A DNA stretch of 64,000 bases from Siphonodentalium dalli (GCA_032622095.1 CP136063.1:215283982-215347981); one strand, 5' to 3'; positions 1 to 12,352 are shown, counted from the first letter of the stretch. Numbers and translations: made by a program. The notes: a model not told the origin generated them from the letters alone.

Positions 1-62
1 TTGTTTTTCTCAAAATCAAAAATACCAAAAAAATATTAAAAACATTACTTAATGTAACTTTC

Positions 63-524
63 GCTGATGGGGTCATAGTCACAAGGCTCCGCGATCTGAT
101 CACATTCGTAGCTAGGTTTTTTAATCGATCACAAATGTAGCCAGCTTTTCTATGGCGATCACATTTGTAGCCAGCTTTTCATATTCAGGCGAACCTCAAT
201 GAACACGATCAGGTTAATCTAATTTTTCTGAGTTGATGGATGAACAACAACTTGAATTTAGTTTTGATATTATTTCATCTAATAACCTGATGTTTCGGAT
301 CGATGTCGTTGGAATGCTCGAATTATATTCCAATATAAGTTGATAAACGAAGTCAGTTTTGGAGCATGACGTCGACATTTTAGTCACGAGCGTGATGACG
401 TCAAATTTCGGGCAATATAGACCACGAATTAGAAAAGCTGACTACGAATGTGATCGCCGGTGAAATAAGCTGGCTACACTGGCTTCGAATGTGACCGGAG
501 CCTTGTGACAATGACCCCATCGGC
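63..524. mobile_element. Non-autonomous DNA transposon (MITE) with 29-bp TIRs and 9-bp TSD
   Basis: The ends are inverted copies of about 29 bp starting GCYGATGGGGTCA, with two mismatches. The element is flanked on both sides by GTAACTTTC (54-62 and 525-533), a 9-bp target-site duplication. Subterminal motifs resembling GATCACATTTGTAGCCAGC occur three times in direct orientation on the left and as reverse complements on the right, as in many hAT- or Mutator-type elements. No coding capacity is seen. The 8-9 bp duplication fits hAT or MULE; the superfamily is not settled. Confidence 0.8.
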
Positions 525-544
525 GTAACTTTCATGGTCGATGA

Positions 545-1345
545 AACGAGTGGCTGAAATCCGACGGCAGCCATGTTTCTATGACTAATTTCACGACGAT
601 CGCACCAATGTTACAGTCTCTAGCAATGATTCGTTCTCATTTTGATACCAATGTCATAACCCATGAACAATTTCACGATGATCGGTGCATCGACATAGAC
701 CTAGGCTCTAGGCAGTGTTATTGATTTAATTATATATGCAGTGTTGTCGCTGAAATCCGACGGCGGCCATGTTTCTTTGAGAATTCACACCAAAATGACT
801 CGTTCCCATCTACATGTCAATGTCAACCACCGTGACAAGTTTAATTATGATCGGACCAACACCTCTTGCCCGTGCTAAATGATGCAATTTTGAAATCCAA
901 GATGGCTGTTGGCGGTCATGTTTTTCATGCAAATAAGCCCAAAATGACTCGGTGTCGTCTATATATCAATGTCATGATCGATGAAAAATTTCGTGATGAT
1001 AGGTGCATCGACACAGGCTCTAGACTGTGTTATTGATTCAAATTTATCTAATATTATCACTGAAATCGAAGATAGCCGATGGCGGCCATGTTTCTGGGAG
1101 GATTCACACCAAAATGACTCGTTCCCATCTACATGTCAATGTAAACCTCCATGACAAATTTAATGATGATCAGATAAACACTGCTTCTTCTAGTCATGCT
1201 AAAGGATGCAATTTTGAAATCCAAGATGGCTGCCAGCGGCCATGTTTTATGCAAATGAGCCCAAAACGATTCGTTCCCATTTAGACCCCAATGTCATCAT
1301 CCAGCAAAAAGTTCATGATGATCAGTGCATCGGTACGGTCATGTA
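545..1345. repeat. Diverged tandem repeat, ~155 bp half-unit / ~310 bp unit
   Basis: Five related blocks start near 552, 751, 892, 1061 and 1216. Each begins with a GAAATCC..GATGGC..GGCCATGTTT motif and continues with an ..AAAATGACTCGTTCCCAT.. motif. Blocks at 751 and 1061 are the most alike, as are those at 892 and 1216, giving a two-block higher-order unit of 310-324 bp. An 85-residue open frame here is a by-product of the repeat. A similar aaaatggccgc motif recurs at about 43.06-43.19 kb. Confidence 0.75.
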
Positions 1346-1596
1346 ATAAACATGTAATCAGCAGCAATGTTCGAAATTATAAACGGTACTTTTATGCTAT
1401 CCGTCTCCGGATCATAGTTTTAAAGTTTCCGCATATTTCGGTACTAGTTCCGCTACTTCGATTCTAACACAGGTGATGGGGATGTTGCAAATTTGTGTTC
1501 GTTGGTGAATTTACAATACATTACCGAAATAAAGTGAGGTTTTCGAAGAACTGGACAAATATACCTATGGAATGTTGTAGATTGGCATCCGTTACC

Positions 1597-1660
1597 TATG
1601 GTCCAGGGTGGTGGTTCCGCCAATAAAAGTGGGGTTTTGACCAAATTCCAAGCTCCTGTG
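1597..1660. mobile_element. Right part of a relative of the 79-bp MITE at 8386
   Basis: From the GGTGGTGGTTCYGCCAAT motif to the terminal GCTCCTGTG, this stretch matches the 79-bp element at 8386-8464 almost base for base. A matching left terminus (CACAGGAGC) was not found; CACAGGTGATGGG near 1469 is only a weak candidate. It is either a longer family member or a truncated copy. Confidence 0.6.
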
Positions 1661-1744
1661 GTCTCATCCAGAGCCTTTATTCGGCGGCGGCCCCTTTGTG
1701 TGCTTCCCGCACATTTTGATCATTAAATACTTCGATTAAGGATA

Positions 1745-1969
1745 CTATGGGCTTATTATTCCAGAATCATATAAGTCTAATATCCAACTGAATAATGGAT
1801 ATAAGTCCACCATGGGCTTATTCCAGAATCAAACAAGTCTAATGTAGACCAATGTAAATACTTATGTGCTGCAACATATTCTCGTGAAAATAGGTTCATA
1901 TTGGACCAAAATATTCACATAGGTTCATATTGGACATAATTTAATGTGGATTCTGTAATAAGCCCATAA
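1745..1969. repeat. Small inverted-repeat (MITE-like) element
   Basis: The motif TATGGGCTTATTATTCCAGA at 1745 is mirrored by TTCTGTAATAAGCCCATAA near 1950-1969, and part of the left arm recurs in direct orientation at about 1812. An internal AGGTTCATATTGGA motif occurs twice. The arms are imperfect and no target duplication was identified. The flanking stretches 1661-1744 and 1970-2879 show only AT-rich sequence with no gene. Confidence 0.45.
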
Positions 1970-2879
1970 TGAGCTTATTAACAAAATATTAATTAAATTG
2001 TTTTAAACCTAAATAAAAAAAAACTAACGCCATTATAACTTCCGCCATGGTACCCCGGGTCACCACACCAAGTTTGGTTGAAATCGGTCCAGGATTATTG
2101 TGACACAATATTTAAGAACCATCGACCAATTTGGGTATTATAACCTCATTTACTTGACTTATATGGCATGAACAATATATTAAAATTTCACTGTTTTCGG
2201 GTACCAAGAACTTCTGTAAAATAGTTTTTGTTTCAAAAGTGCAGTTCATATATCCATGATATCATATCTGAAGATCATGAGAGGAGACTTAATTATTCTT
2301 GATTTGTGAAACTTAATGATTATTTTTTATTTAGAAAGGCAACTAGACATAAATAATTTTCTATATTAAGAATTTTCATGTCATGCCTGTTTGGCTCAGA
2401 TGAGTTGTGGGTTCATGACCAATTTAAAGCTGACAGCCGTATATATCTCTTAACACTGTGGCCTTGTTCCAGTTGACTGTTCCCTGCTTGAGTGACCACG
2501 ATGCACATCAACATTTGTTCTCATTGGGCTGGAATATTTGTGACTACTTTATTCTGCATTATAATATATGGAGGTATGATACTCTATCATGCATTAAAAA
2601 TCTAACTCAACGTTATCATACAAATGAAGCCTCCTCTCATGGAGCCAATTATTTTAATGGTGAAATTATAAATTATTCCAGCAGTTCTTGGGATAAAAAA
2701 ATAATAATAATATCAACTTCTCAATTGTATTAAAATCCATTGTTTTTGTCGTCTCGTAATAATAGCTCAGATTCTATATACAATGAACATGATGATTTGT
2801 GAAATTCAAGATTTTTCGCTTGATAGACCTAGAGAAATTCTTTGTTGAAAATCTCTTGCCATTTTGGCTTGATTGTTGC

Positions 2880-4262
2880 AAAACGCATGGCGGTTTTCGC
2901 TCAAAGCACACCTAAATAATATTCGCTTTTGATCTTTTTCCAGGTATCGAAATAGGTCAATTAATACTTAAACTATCTTTCTACGGGCATGATAAAGACA
3001 CATTGAAGTCATGAAAAATACAACTTTGAATAGGGTGCTTGGGTCCCAAAACAAACGAACAAACAATCAACAATTATGTGGACGTCGTGGATCAGAAAAG
3101 AGAGTACCTTGTTAATTTAATATGATCATACGCAAGCGTAATTAACGAACCAAGGCTAAAACAATCACATAGGGGTTTCTGCGTGTAGCGTTTAAAACAA
3201 TTCTTGTCAAAATCACTTTATAGATTCCCACCAAATAAGATTAACATGCATAAGGCTTATGTTTGGTGGGGTAATTATAAATAGTTATATATGTTGTCTA
3301 GAGTGCATGGAACTGGAACTAACCATTATATTTGGCGTGCTGGGGGAGCTCTCCGCTTCAGATACTCAGGATGTTTATTTCATCCATAACATGTCATCAT
3401 GTCGATTTCAACGATAGTCGACAAACAACGTCATCGTGTAACTTTCACCATTGACCGAATTCGCGTGGAACTGAATGTATCTTCTGCTTTGTATGTGTTT
3501 TCATTCTATTCAAGAAAATAGGATATATATGGATGATCAGATGCATGTAAGTATGCAGACTTATGATAACAATCAAATCCATATGAAATATTATCTTATT
3601 TCCTTTCGCACGGTATAGTCTCTACAGAACCATGCAGTATTGATCAACTGTTGTGCATCAGTTGGAAAATAAAGCTTTGAGATACACGTATATCGTGTTG
3701 AGTTGTGGTGCATGATTTTAGTTTATTTAAAACAATATTCAAACTTCCTGGGGTCCGATGATTTGATCCAGTAGAGTACTGGAGTAGACCCGTTATAAAT
3801 TCATTATGGACCTTTTTTCCCTTATAAATAAAAACAAATAAATGATTTTATGACGTTTATATAAATAGGAGAATGTTGCACGTCGACTGATTTGGGTTGG
3901 CCTCTTGACAGCCGATTAAGACATTAATGATTTAAGCCCACCGATCTACTGTGCTACATTCGAGATCGCGAAATTCAAAACAACAGCGTCGTATTAGATA
4001 ATAATTGGTGACGTCACAATATCAGATATGGTCTATATACGACCCAAAGCGTCCGGCTTTGGTTCGTTATTACTAATATGGTAGACATAAAGAGCGTCTT
4101 GAAATTGAAAAGATATGAACATGGCTGTGATCACGACAAGTATTTTTCAGATCACACGAAGCCGGTATATCAATAGTTATTATGTTTGTCAACCTATCTT
4201 ATACCTCCTTTCAAATTATGTAGACAAAATTGAAGCTCGAATGAGTCGAGTCATGTCCATAT
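2880..4262 (+). repeat. Dispersed repeat family, copy A
   Basis: This stretch is collinear in parts with sequences at 38190-39089 (copy B), 44095-44540 (copy C) and, in reverse orientation, 28990-30305 (copy D). Landmarks are ATCGAAATAGGTC (about 2945), the ..TTTCTACGGGCAT.. block (about 2975), a GTAATTAACGAACC block shared with D (about 3136), a CAACGTCATCGTGTA block shared with D (about 3427) and the 3' block ..TCAACCTATCTTATACCTCC.. shared with B and C. The family is longer than 1.3 kb, lacks visible TIRs and encodes nothing recognisable, so its class is unknown. Confidence 0.7.
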
Positions 4263-5073
4263 AATTACAACTACTTTCGCTTTCACTTAAATACGTCCAT
4301 TTGATTGGTCAATGCCCTTAGATACGCTTGATAGCGACAAATCTCTATCAGCGGCCGAGTGAAATGTCGTTTCCCGCACCACAACGAGCAGTGATACTTT
4401 AAGAAATTGGGCGACATGCACCCACGGTCGCCCCACATCATGACGCCATTTCCTACAAGCGTCCATACTTACCATACTGTGAAAATAAAAACGAATTACA
4501 GAGATCAGTGAAACTATGAAATGCGATAATTTAGTTGGGGATAAAGGAATGTTTTACATAACTATTCCACCATTAGTATTAGCATATATCCAGCTTCGTG
4601 CCAATACTAATATGACATGGCAGTGGTTATAAGAGCATACAAGTAGAATGCACATTTGTGACGATTGTTTACTTTTCGAGTTTATCACCGGAGACCGCAA
4701 ATTCGGTGGGGAAGTTTGGGAACACCGCTTCGGGATTGCTATCCAATCGGATTGTCTTTATGACAATAGATGTTCTAGTTTCGTTTTAAATAAGTGAAAT
4801 TTACACCAGCAAGTAAAGTTTAATAGTTTACGGGAGTGGTGCCTTGCTTTTGTATAGTTGGAAACAGAGATAGAATTATGTGTGTTCATCTCGAACATCC
4901 GGTCGGTCGCCCAAGTTATTCTCGACCCAATGTCACATTTTCCGTTAAAAGAGCAGCTGAAGTCCAGACACAAGTATCATTTGGGTAGTTTTACTATTTT
5001 AGTGTTTTTAATATAGTTTCTTTTTGAACAACAACTAGTTTAATCACCAACTAATATGCTGATTGTCGTAATT
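4263..5073. other. No feature recognised
   Basis: AT-rich sequence. The only open frames are under 75 codons with no recognisable motif, and no repeat shared with the rest of the window was noticed. Confidence 0.5.
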
Positions 5074-5230
5074 ATAAGCAATCAACGTCGTTTTCAATGC
5101 ATCTGTCGGCGTATAGAAGTGTCTGATGCCGAACGTCATACTTAGTATAATTTCGCTTATACACTATGTAATTCGGCATCAGACACCTCTGTACGCCGAC
5201 AGATGAATCGAAAACAACGTTGGTTGCATA
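5074..5230. mobile_element. Palindromic MITE (~60-bp arms)
   Basis: The left arm (5074-5135: ..AAGCAATCAACGTCGTTTTC..CATCTGTCGGCG..) is mirrored by the right arm (5168-5230: ..CGCCGACAGATG..GAAAACAACGTTGGTTGC..) around a centre of roughly 30 bp. A degenerate relative lies at 27080-27215. The surrounding AT-rich bases prevent a firm TSD call; TA duplication is possible. Confidence 0.75.
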
Positions 5231-5735
5231 TTTAAACTTTGGTATATTATTGGACTAAGTTTACCTTTATCGCCACTGTAACAGTAAAGTTGACACAACA
5301 ATGGGAACACATCAATCTATTTTGTTGGTGTGGGTATAGGGCGTAGTGTATGACATCACCTTCTAACACGCCAATCAGCCCTCCACCAATGGAAGTTATC
5401 AAATGAGGTCCGCTGCATGGCCATCGGCTACCTCGGCGATATCGTACAGCAACTTTCCTGAACAGTGGCATATTTTTGTAGTTATAAATCCCACCCTGCC
5501 CCACCCTCCGCACTAACACAAGTCACAACTGTAATCAACGACAGACCATTTTACAGCGCAGGCAACAACTAAAATATTTACAGTAAATACAAGTCGGTGA
5601 CCGCAGTACCGGACCTCATTGGATAACTTACAATGTTCGAGAGCTACTTGTGGTATTATAAATCCGGGCGAATTGATGAAATAAATAAATCAGATAAGAG
5701 AATACTGCACAAAAGAACACAGCTCCTCACAATAA
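5231..5735. other. No feature recognised
   Basis: Flank of the duplication. A 90-codon minus-strand frame (5247-5519) has no recognisable motif. Nothing else was seen. Confidence 0.5.
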
Positions 5736-8385
5736 TTTCTATTATTTTTTGGAAACCAATATTAACGGATTAACTGTATCAGCCGCGGATTGTCATCTAT
5801 TTGGTTATCTGCATCTGAGTGGAATATGGACAGTGACTGTACAATGACTTGATTCTCCCTCGGTGCAAAATTCGGCATTGTCCGCCGATGTAATCTCAAA
5901 AGCATTGTAATTATTCCCCGTGGACAAAGTTCGGGGAGTGGGGGCATAGAAATTGCCTCCGTCCGCCCGTTCGTGTGTCCACCGTCCGCGATTGCAAGAT
6001 TGCACTTAAGCTTGTGGGGTTCGATCAAGTTAACTTGCTTTTTTTAAATATCTCCGTTCTTTAGTCAATAAAATCATTCCCAAAAATATGGAATGTTTCT
6101 GAAATAGCTATCAAAAGGATCGTTCGAAAAACCTACTATTTAATAAATAACTTTTACGGCACCACAGGTGATCAACTTTTGTTGCACGCCGCAAGTCGGA
6201 CAACGATATACACAAGAAAACCAATGTCAGAAATGGTAACGCGCTCAAGATCATATATTATATACCCATGTTTATAATTATAGAATATAAAATATATTGG
6301 TTTCGCGAATGACCAACTCAAAATTCCGTTAAAATAACAATAACAACCATCACCTAATTAACGAACCGGTGGCCGACTCGGCCGTCTCCGACCACAACCC
6401 TCAGTGGGCTGCAGAACGAAACATGTCTATAAAAGTTGAAATATAAGACTTACAAATTATCTTTTTCATTTCTTTTATTTGTAATTGACATAGCTTGTCA
6501 CAAACCAAAAATCAACATTATTGACATAATAATGTAAAGGACAATAAACGAATTGAAATTCCCAACTACACCTTTTACCGGACTCGGCCTGTGGGTCGCG
6601 CAGTTCGACTTTCAAATCCGTCCCAAAAATTCCCAATATCTATAAATAAAACCCCCAGCGTAAACTCCAGCGCCCAGGCGAAACAAGAATGTGGACATTA
6701 GTATACACGCGGCGCGCGAAATAACCCCACATGTGTACTTACCTTGCCGAGCACATATAACTGAAAACAGATATCTCACAATTTTGTAAATATGCATTGT
6801 GACACGCCGTAACTTTTCAACACGCGGCGTATGCGCCTATGTTCAAACTAACGAGAAACTCTCCGATATATAGCACACGACCTTTGCAGACTTAGGCCAA
6901 TGGGCTGCTTGTGGGATGTTTTTAGTCGTCTGTTAATGTAACGGAACTATTTCAAGTTGTCGCATTGTTCGGCAATGTGCTGAACTAACGACTACTCTAG
7001 TCTCTCTACTTCATCCGACTTTTCATCCAAGATTGTGAGTAATTGTGAGTAATGGCAATCGACTTAGAAGTAACCGCACTCTGTAGTGTTAAGGTTATAA
7101 CCACGCGATTGGCTTTACCGCTGCACCACATCTTACTGGTGTTGCAGATACCAATTTTTTTTAAAGTCCTTTGAGTTCTAAATAAAATCGAAGCTGCGTG
7201 ACCATTTCTTCGATATGGGGAAGGGGCTACGTTTAAAATTTCGCGAACAAAACCCCGTTTATTCGAGGCGGGGGCGGGGGTAATAACAAATTTGCAGGAA
7301 GGTATGCCAGGTGGGTGGTCAGAAAGGCAAAAAACTCATTGTTTACAACCTCATGCAAATTTTTTACTAAAGACCTTTTGTGACATTTGTAACAGTTTAA
7401 AACATATAACTTAAAAAAAAAACACCACATTTATGTTACTGTGAGCTCATATGGGTGGCTATGGCATGTTGCATATGGGACGGTGAGGTGAAAACACTTC
7501 CTTCCCCCGACACCATTCGGAAAGAACCCGGCATGGACATTTTTAGAAAAAAACTCAGTGAGATCTGGAATCATATATTTTCAACAAAATAATAAGTTAA
7601 AATAGACTGGAGGCCAGCCTGAGTGTGGAAACTTCAAGAATCTTGTAAATAAAACAGTTTAGAAAATATATGACTTAAATAAATTAGTTTTTTCCTTGGT
7701 GAACTTGTGAAACAACATTGAGACCAGAATCTTCAACAGTAGTGTAAACATAGATAGCTTCGAGAAATGTAAAACTTATATAATTTTACTTTTCCTGATG
7801 TAACTACGACATTTAAGCCTAGATTATTGTGTGCATGTAAAAAGAGCGAGCAACTGTCTGAAAAATATCTATAAGCTCAGATGACTAAATCTGTTACTAA
7901 CACAACACTTGAAGTACCCAAGTATGGTATATTAACTGCTTATCATTTAGTGTCATGGTATAGTTTCTCCAGTAGACTAACAAAAGTGGTATGGAATAAT
8001 GCTGACCTGGTTCACAGACTAATCAGAAAATAGTTAGAAATTATGGAATTGTGTGTATCCTGTGTGGACCTAGGCTTGCTAATATCAGCAATTGATCAAA
8101 TACTAGTTCAAATGGGCAGCCTGGTAAATCTCCGCTCTGTGTTTATCTAATATCAAAATATGTCAACTCTCGTTGAATTGGAGCTAAAGGATTTATCCGG
8201 TCTAGAAACTACAAAACGCAATCGGAAAGCCCTCCCTGTTGTGATTAAAAATGTCCCATTCCGATCGCATAATAAATAACCCGTAAAATAAATAAATAAT
8301 ACCGTCACCGGTATTCGGAGATTTCCGTGACTAAACTACGAGTGACGTAGTTGTGGGAGAACAAATTATTCGGAGTGTATTATGC

Positions 8386-8464
8386 CACAGGAGCTTGGAA
8401 TTTAGTCCCGGGTGGTGGTTCTGCCAATAAAAGAGGGGTTTTGACCAAATTCCAAGCTCCTGTG
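8386..8464. mobile_element. 79-bp MITE inserted after the duplication
   Basis: The perfect terminal inverted repeat CACAGGAGCTTGGAATTT bounds a 79-bp insert. It is flanked by ATTATGC on both sides (8379-8385 and 8465-8471). Copy 2 has a single ATTATGC at the equivalent site (about 17657-17663), so the unoccupied site is present in this window. This gives a 7-bp target-site duplication and shows insertion after the segmental duplication, or a copy difference at least. No coding capacity is present. Confidence 0.92.
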
Positions 8465-8667
8465 ATTATGCTGACTACGATGACGTAATCGTAAGTCAGC
8501 CGATACTAAAATGCGCAGTCGTATTTGCGCGTTTGGTGTATAGATTACGTCGCTATTCAATGTGTTATCTAATTAATACTAATAATAATACTATATGTTA
8601 TTAATTGGTTGTTTCCATATTGGCCGAGTTATGAGGCCGAGGTCTGTCGTATTGGCCTGAGGCCGCA

Positions 8668-8752
8668 TTCTCTTATATATGCGAGGCGACCTATGGATAT
8701 CTTCCGTAGAACGAACATTTTTTGCCGAGATAAATACGAGGTTGGCCATGAT
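8668..8752 (-). pseudogene. Deletion scar and residual N-terminus of the recombinase element
   Basis: Where copy 2 has 719 bp (17859-18577), copy 1 has only 28 bp (8668-8695, ..ATTCTCTTATATATGCGAGG..). These match half of the 67-bp palindrome found at 10513. Beyond the scar, about 18 codons of the N-terminal recombinase frame survive on the minus strand (start ATG complement at about 8750-8752, beginning M-A-N-L-V-F-I-S-A-K). The catalytic C-terminus is gone. Confidence 0.75.
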
Positions 8753-8836
8753 CAAAGCTAGTACGGAATGCCAATTACCGGAGAGTTTTACCTGTTAACG
8801 TCGCAATCGTGTATGACGTAATTTACGTTACCTTGA

Positions 8837-8912
8837 CTTATTGGCCGCGTTTTTTACTTATTGGCCGACTTTTTGTTACTTATTGGCCGCGTTTTCAACT
8901 TATTGGCCGACT
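8837..8912. repeat. Four-fold CTTATTGGCCG repeat (copy 1)
   Basis: CTTATTGGCCG occurs at about 8837, 8856, 8879 and 8899, forming two ~42-bp dimers. The same array is at 18721 in copy 2. It lies just beyond the N-terminal end of the recombinase remnant, so it may be subterminal element sequence. Confidence 0.75.
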
Positions 8913-10337
8913 TTTTGTTACTTATGACGTGGGCAGCGTTTTACTTATTACGGCCGATAACGCGTAGCTAATTTATAAAGATAGTGTGGGCGCTTTGGTC
9001 GTTTATCTGTCCAGAATAGAAGACAATAACTATGTGAACAAAGCGCCTAGAATGGTTGTTTTTTTGTAGCCATTAATAGCATGCCGGTGAATAGATGGCA
9101 GTATAGTATTATTCACTCGGTGATTTGAAATCACTCAGTGACTAATCATCAGTGTCAGTCGCGAACTTGTTTGCACTGTAAAATACCCCAAAGTGAATAG
9201 AAAGGGCAGAGGATCCCATTCACCTGGAATAAGAATCCCCCAAATGTTATACAAACACTGGACTGAATAATGTTAACTCTATTTCGGCGTTTTTGTGTTT
9301 TGTTTGTTTTACTTTCGATATCAATATCCTGAGTATCTGTGATCTCCACATAAAGTTACCAGGACACCCGGACGACTTCCAGCTGGCCTTCTTCTCCTTG
9401 GATTTGATTACAACATCACGTCAGCCATCCATTTGGAGCAGCCGGACTCCGGATAACAGCTATATACCAGGAGTCCACCACCACCGTCACCGACGAGGCA
9501 ACAACATCTGCTGGGGCACTGCAGCTACCATCGACCTACAGTGTTCCAGGGGGCTAAACACCCCCTCGTCTGGATTCCAACGGCGGAAAGAATAAGAAAT
9601 TTGTTCATAAAAAAATGCTTCTCCCCTTTTTTCTTTTTTTTGCCATGTATTTTTAAATAAAGGCTAAAATGTGAGGGGTTAGTTAGGGAGATGCCTAGTA
9701 GATGTAGTATGTTCCGTTGTGGGCGGGCTAGCTATCCATTATTAATTACATCCAAAAAGACAACACAGCGCGTAATTTAGAACGCTCTTTATTGTCTATC
9801 GCTTTTGGGAGAAGGAAGCATGGACGCTCTTTATATCTAAATGTCACAATACCACATACAAAATCACCCATGACATATCGAAATAGAGCACGTTCATAAT
9901 TGAAAACGCTCTTTGTTGTTTATGCTGTGACGAAAACATGACGCTCTTTATTAGAGGCAATCATTGGATTTTTTTCTTGGCTAACAATTAAAAATATCCT
10001 CTCTAGAAAAAGTCGATATCTGCCATCAAAACGTAAAATAAAACGAAAAAAAACAACAAGCAACAAGCACAAACTTAAAAACAATGCCAGGCTAGCCTTC
10101 AATTAAAAAAAAAATGTCGTTATGCCAAACTGCAGCCTAATTAATAATTATTGTAGTTTCGACAGTCAGTGGTGTATTCGAGTGAATTATTTTGTTTACG
10201 CACTTATCAATCTTGATTAGAAGGATTTTAGCAAGTCGTGCACTTTTCCACACAAAATGTTTCGTGTGAAGAAATAGACAGGAACATTATTTTGAAATAT
10301 TCATCTTTCATTAAACATAGCTGCTAAAACTGGTTAA

Positions 10338-10729
10338 ACCTTTACCCAACAGAACGGCCATGTGCCAATGCATTCTCTTATATATGCGAGTCGACCATAG
10401 GTCGCCTCGCATATATAAGAGAATGCATTGGCTTAACACATTAAAAATTATAAAATTGTTAAAGAATGTAAGAAAAAATGGTAAAAAGTGTTAAAAACAG
10501 ATTTTTTATAGGCCAATGCATTCTCTTATATATGCGAGGCGACCTATGGTCGACTCGCATATATAAGAGAATGCATTGGCACAGGGCATAACTGTAACTA
10601 TCACAATGTGGTCAAGGAGCCGGTTCCAATGATATCCATATTTGTATGGTTTTATTGAGACAGACCCAAGATAATTTAGGCTGTTGAAGCTTTATTTGGC
10701 CGGTTTTGGCCGGTTTGTTGGGTAAAGGG
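10338..10729. mobile_element. piggyBac-type MITE with paired 67-bp palindromes (copy 1)
   Basis: TTAA at 10334-10337 and 10730-10733 flanks an element with inverted ends of about 25 bp (ACCTTTACCCAACAGAACGG and the complement of CCCTTTACCCAACAAACCGG). TTAA target duplication and CCYTTT termini are typical of piggyBac-like elements. Inside are two 67-bp palindromes (10365-10431 and 10513-10579) in opposite orientation, each with 26-bp perfect arms plus a near-perfect inner stem. No transposase is encoded. Confidence 0.85.
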
Positions 10730-11212
10730 TTAAACCATCATTATGACTAAATGTGATACGTTCCCAGTGGTACGATCAATATACGTATGCTGTTATGCGG
10801 TTTCGGACCAAAATTAATAACATTTGGGGGATGGGTGTCAAAATGAATTGTTGCTTGAAGTAGCTTTAAAAATCAGCCAACCCAATAGCTACATATCTGG
10901 GCTACATGTACCGGTTTAATATAATCATGAGTGAGTTAACCTGGTAATGCATACAGTGTTTTCAAGTCACTGATATGGGCACATCGTACTCAGAAATGAT
11001 ACAAGTAAGCACAGTATAAATCTAAGTGGCATAATTCCAATATCTGAATGTTTCCTAAGTTATCTTTGATAAATATGTTGATTGGAAAATATTTGCATCA
11101 CACATTTTTTTCCGACCTCGAACCACTAACCACCCCTCCCTGTGTCTGGAATTTTTATGCAGACACCCACCTGTCGAACTGAGTATATATGTTTTGGTCT
11201 AAACACTGCTAC

Positions 11213-12352
11213 TAGTCCAGTGCATTTATGAGAAAATAGGGCTGAACCTAAAAAAAATTGCAACACAAAAGATTTGGTTTTATTTTGGTTGGGAGCATCA
11301 TAGAGTATACTCAGCTAAAAATCAACAAAAATCTGAACATGCGAAATGGCCTTTTTGAGGCAAAAAGTGGCGAAAATTATGAAAAATTGGTGAAAAATGG
11401 AGATTACTATTTTTTTTTAATAACTCTTGATGTAAACATACAATTGTTATATTTTCACAATGATAAACTGTGGTACAGTTGTATCCAAGATTTTGTATGA
11501 TTTTATTCTATAAATATTGATTAAATTTTCGAAATTTGGGTAAAAAATTCTACAATAACTCTTGATGCAGTTGTAAAATTGTCATAACTGGGCTTGGACT
11601 ATTGTTATATAGTTATATCCACAATTGTGGGTTTTTTTCATGTTGTTACTACAAGCAAATAATCAAAATATTTTAGGGTGAGAAGATGTAAAAATGACAA
11701 GAAATCAGAGAAAAATGGAATTTCTCATTACATGTTTATGCATTAGAAAATTGCCATAGTTGGACTTGGACTGTTGTCAGTCAGTTATATATGGGATTTT
11801 CCATCAATTTTGGGCCAGGTTGTGGTATAAATGACACTAAGTTGTCCATATCTTGTGGCAAAATAGTGAAAAAAGAGAAAATATATAGAAGTTCATTAAA
11901 AAATATAGAATTTTGAAAAAATAACCATTTCACTGTTGTCGAAAGGCTGTGTGTTCGAACAGTCAACACCTTGGCATTCCCCACAATACATAGAACACAT
12001 AATTCCATGTTTTCGGCATGTGCACCTATTGCTTTTGCAGTCCGTTTTACATTTTATAGCTTTTCAAGGATGTTTATAAAAAAGTTCATTTCACATGTCC
12101 GTCCATTTATATATCCATGTTGTTGAGTACACAATCCTGATTACAGAACAGAAAACATTTTCCAGATCCGTTGAGAATTTTTCGAGTTATGTGCCTCCAA
12201 AATTGGGTGTTTGTCTAATTTCGGAGCCTCAATTTCTGAAGAATTAGCTAAAATCCATATTTTAGGGTAAAGTATTTTAAAAACTAGAGAACAATGAAGG
12301 GATATCTTACTGTTGTATTAGTTGCCTCACTATATTGTGCACAAACAATGAT
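11213..12352. mobile_element. Truncated left arm of the fold-back element (copy 1)
   Basis: This begins with the same terminus as the intact element at 21084 (TAGTCCAGTGCATTTATGAG) and follows its left arm to the duplication breakpoint at 12352. The right arm and centre are absent. Frames 11258-11500 and 11781-12008 have no recognisable motif. Confidence 0.85.

Larger units (their letters stand above)
5736..12352 (+). repeat. Segmental duplication, copy 1 (6.6 kb)
   Basis: The sequence is near-identical and collinear with 15010-22224; in the first ~700 bp I count only about five differences. Homology starts at TTTCTATTAT and stops at ACAAACAATGAT, beyond which the copies are unrelated. The two boundaries are not mutually inverted or repeated, so the unit is not itself an obvious transposon. 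Unlike copy 2, this copy carries a 79-bp MITE (8386-8464), lacks a 719-bp recombinase-bearing block, and ends partway through the fold-back element that is intact in copy 2. It therefore looks like the derived copy. No gene is seen in 5736-8378; short frames such as 5762-6028 are conserved between copies only because the DNA is. Confidence 0.95.

Noticed and set aside
5762-6028. 88-codon frame conserved between 5762 and 15035
   Set aside because: Conservation is explained by the recent segmental duplication; no motif and no sign of selection on the frame.
9293-9595. 100-codon frame with counterpart at 19168
   Set aside because: The two copies differ by indels that change the frame and C-terminus; no recognised domain.
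10365-10579. Hairpins as transcription terminators or promoters (TATATATG motif)
   Set aside because: They sit within TIR/TSD-bounded MITEs and no gene adjoins them.
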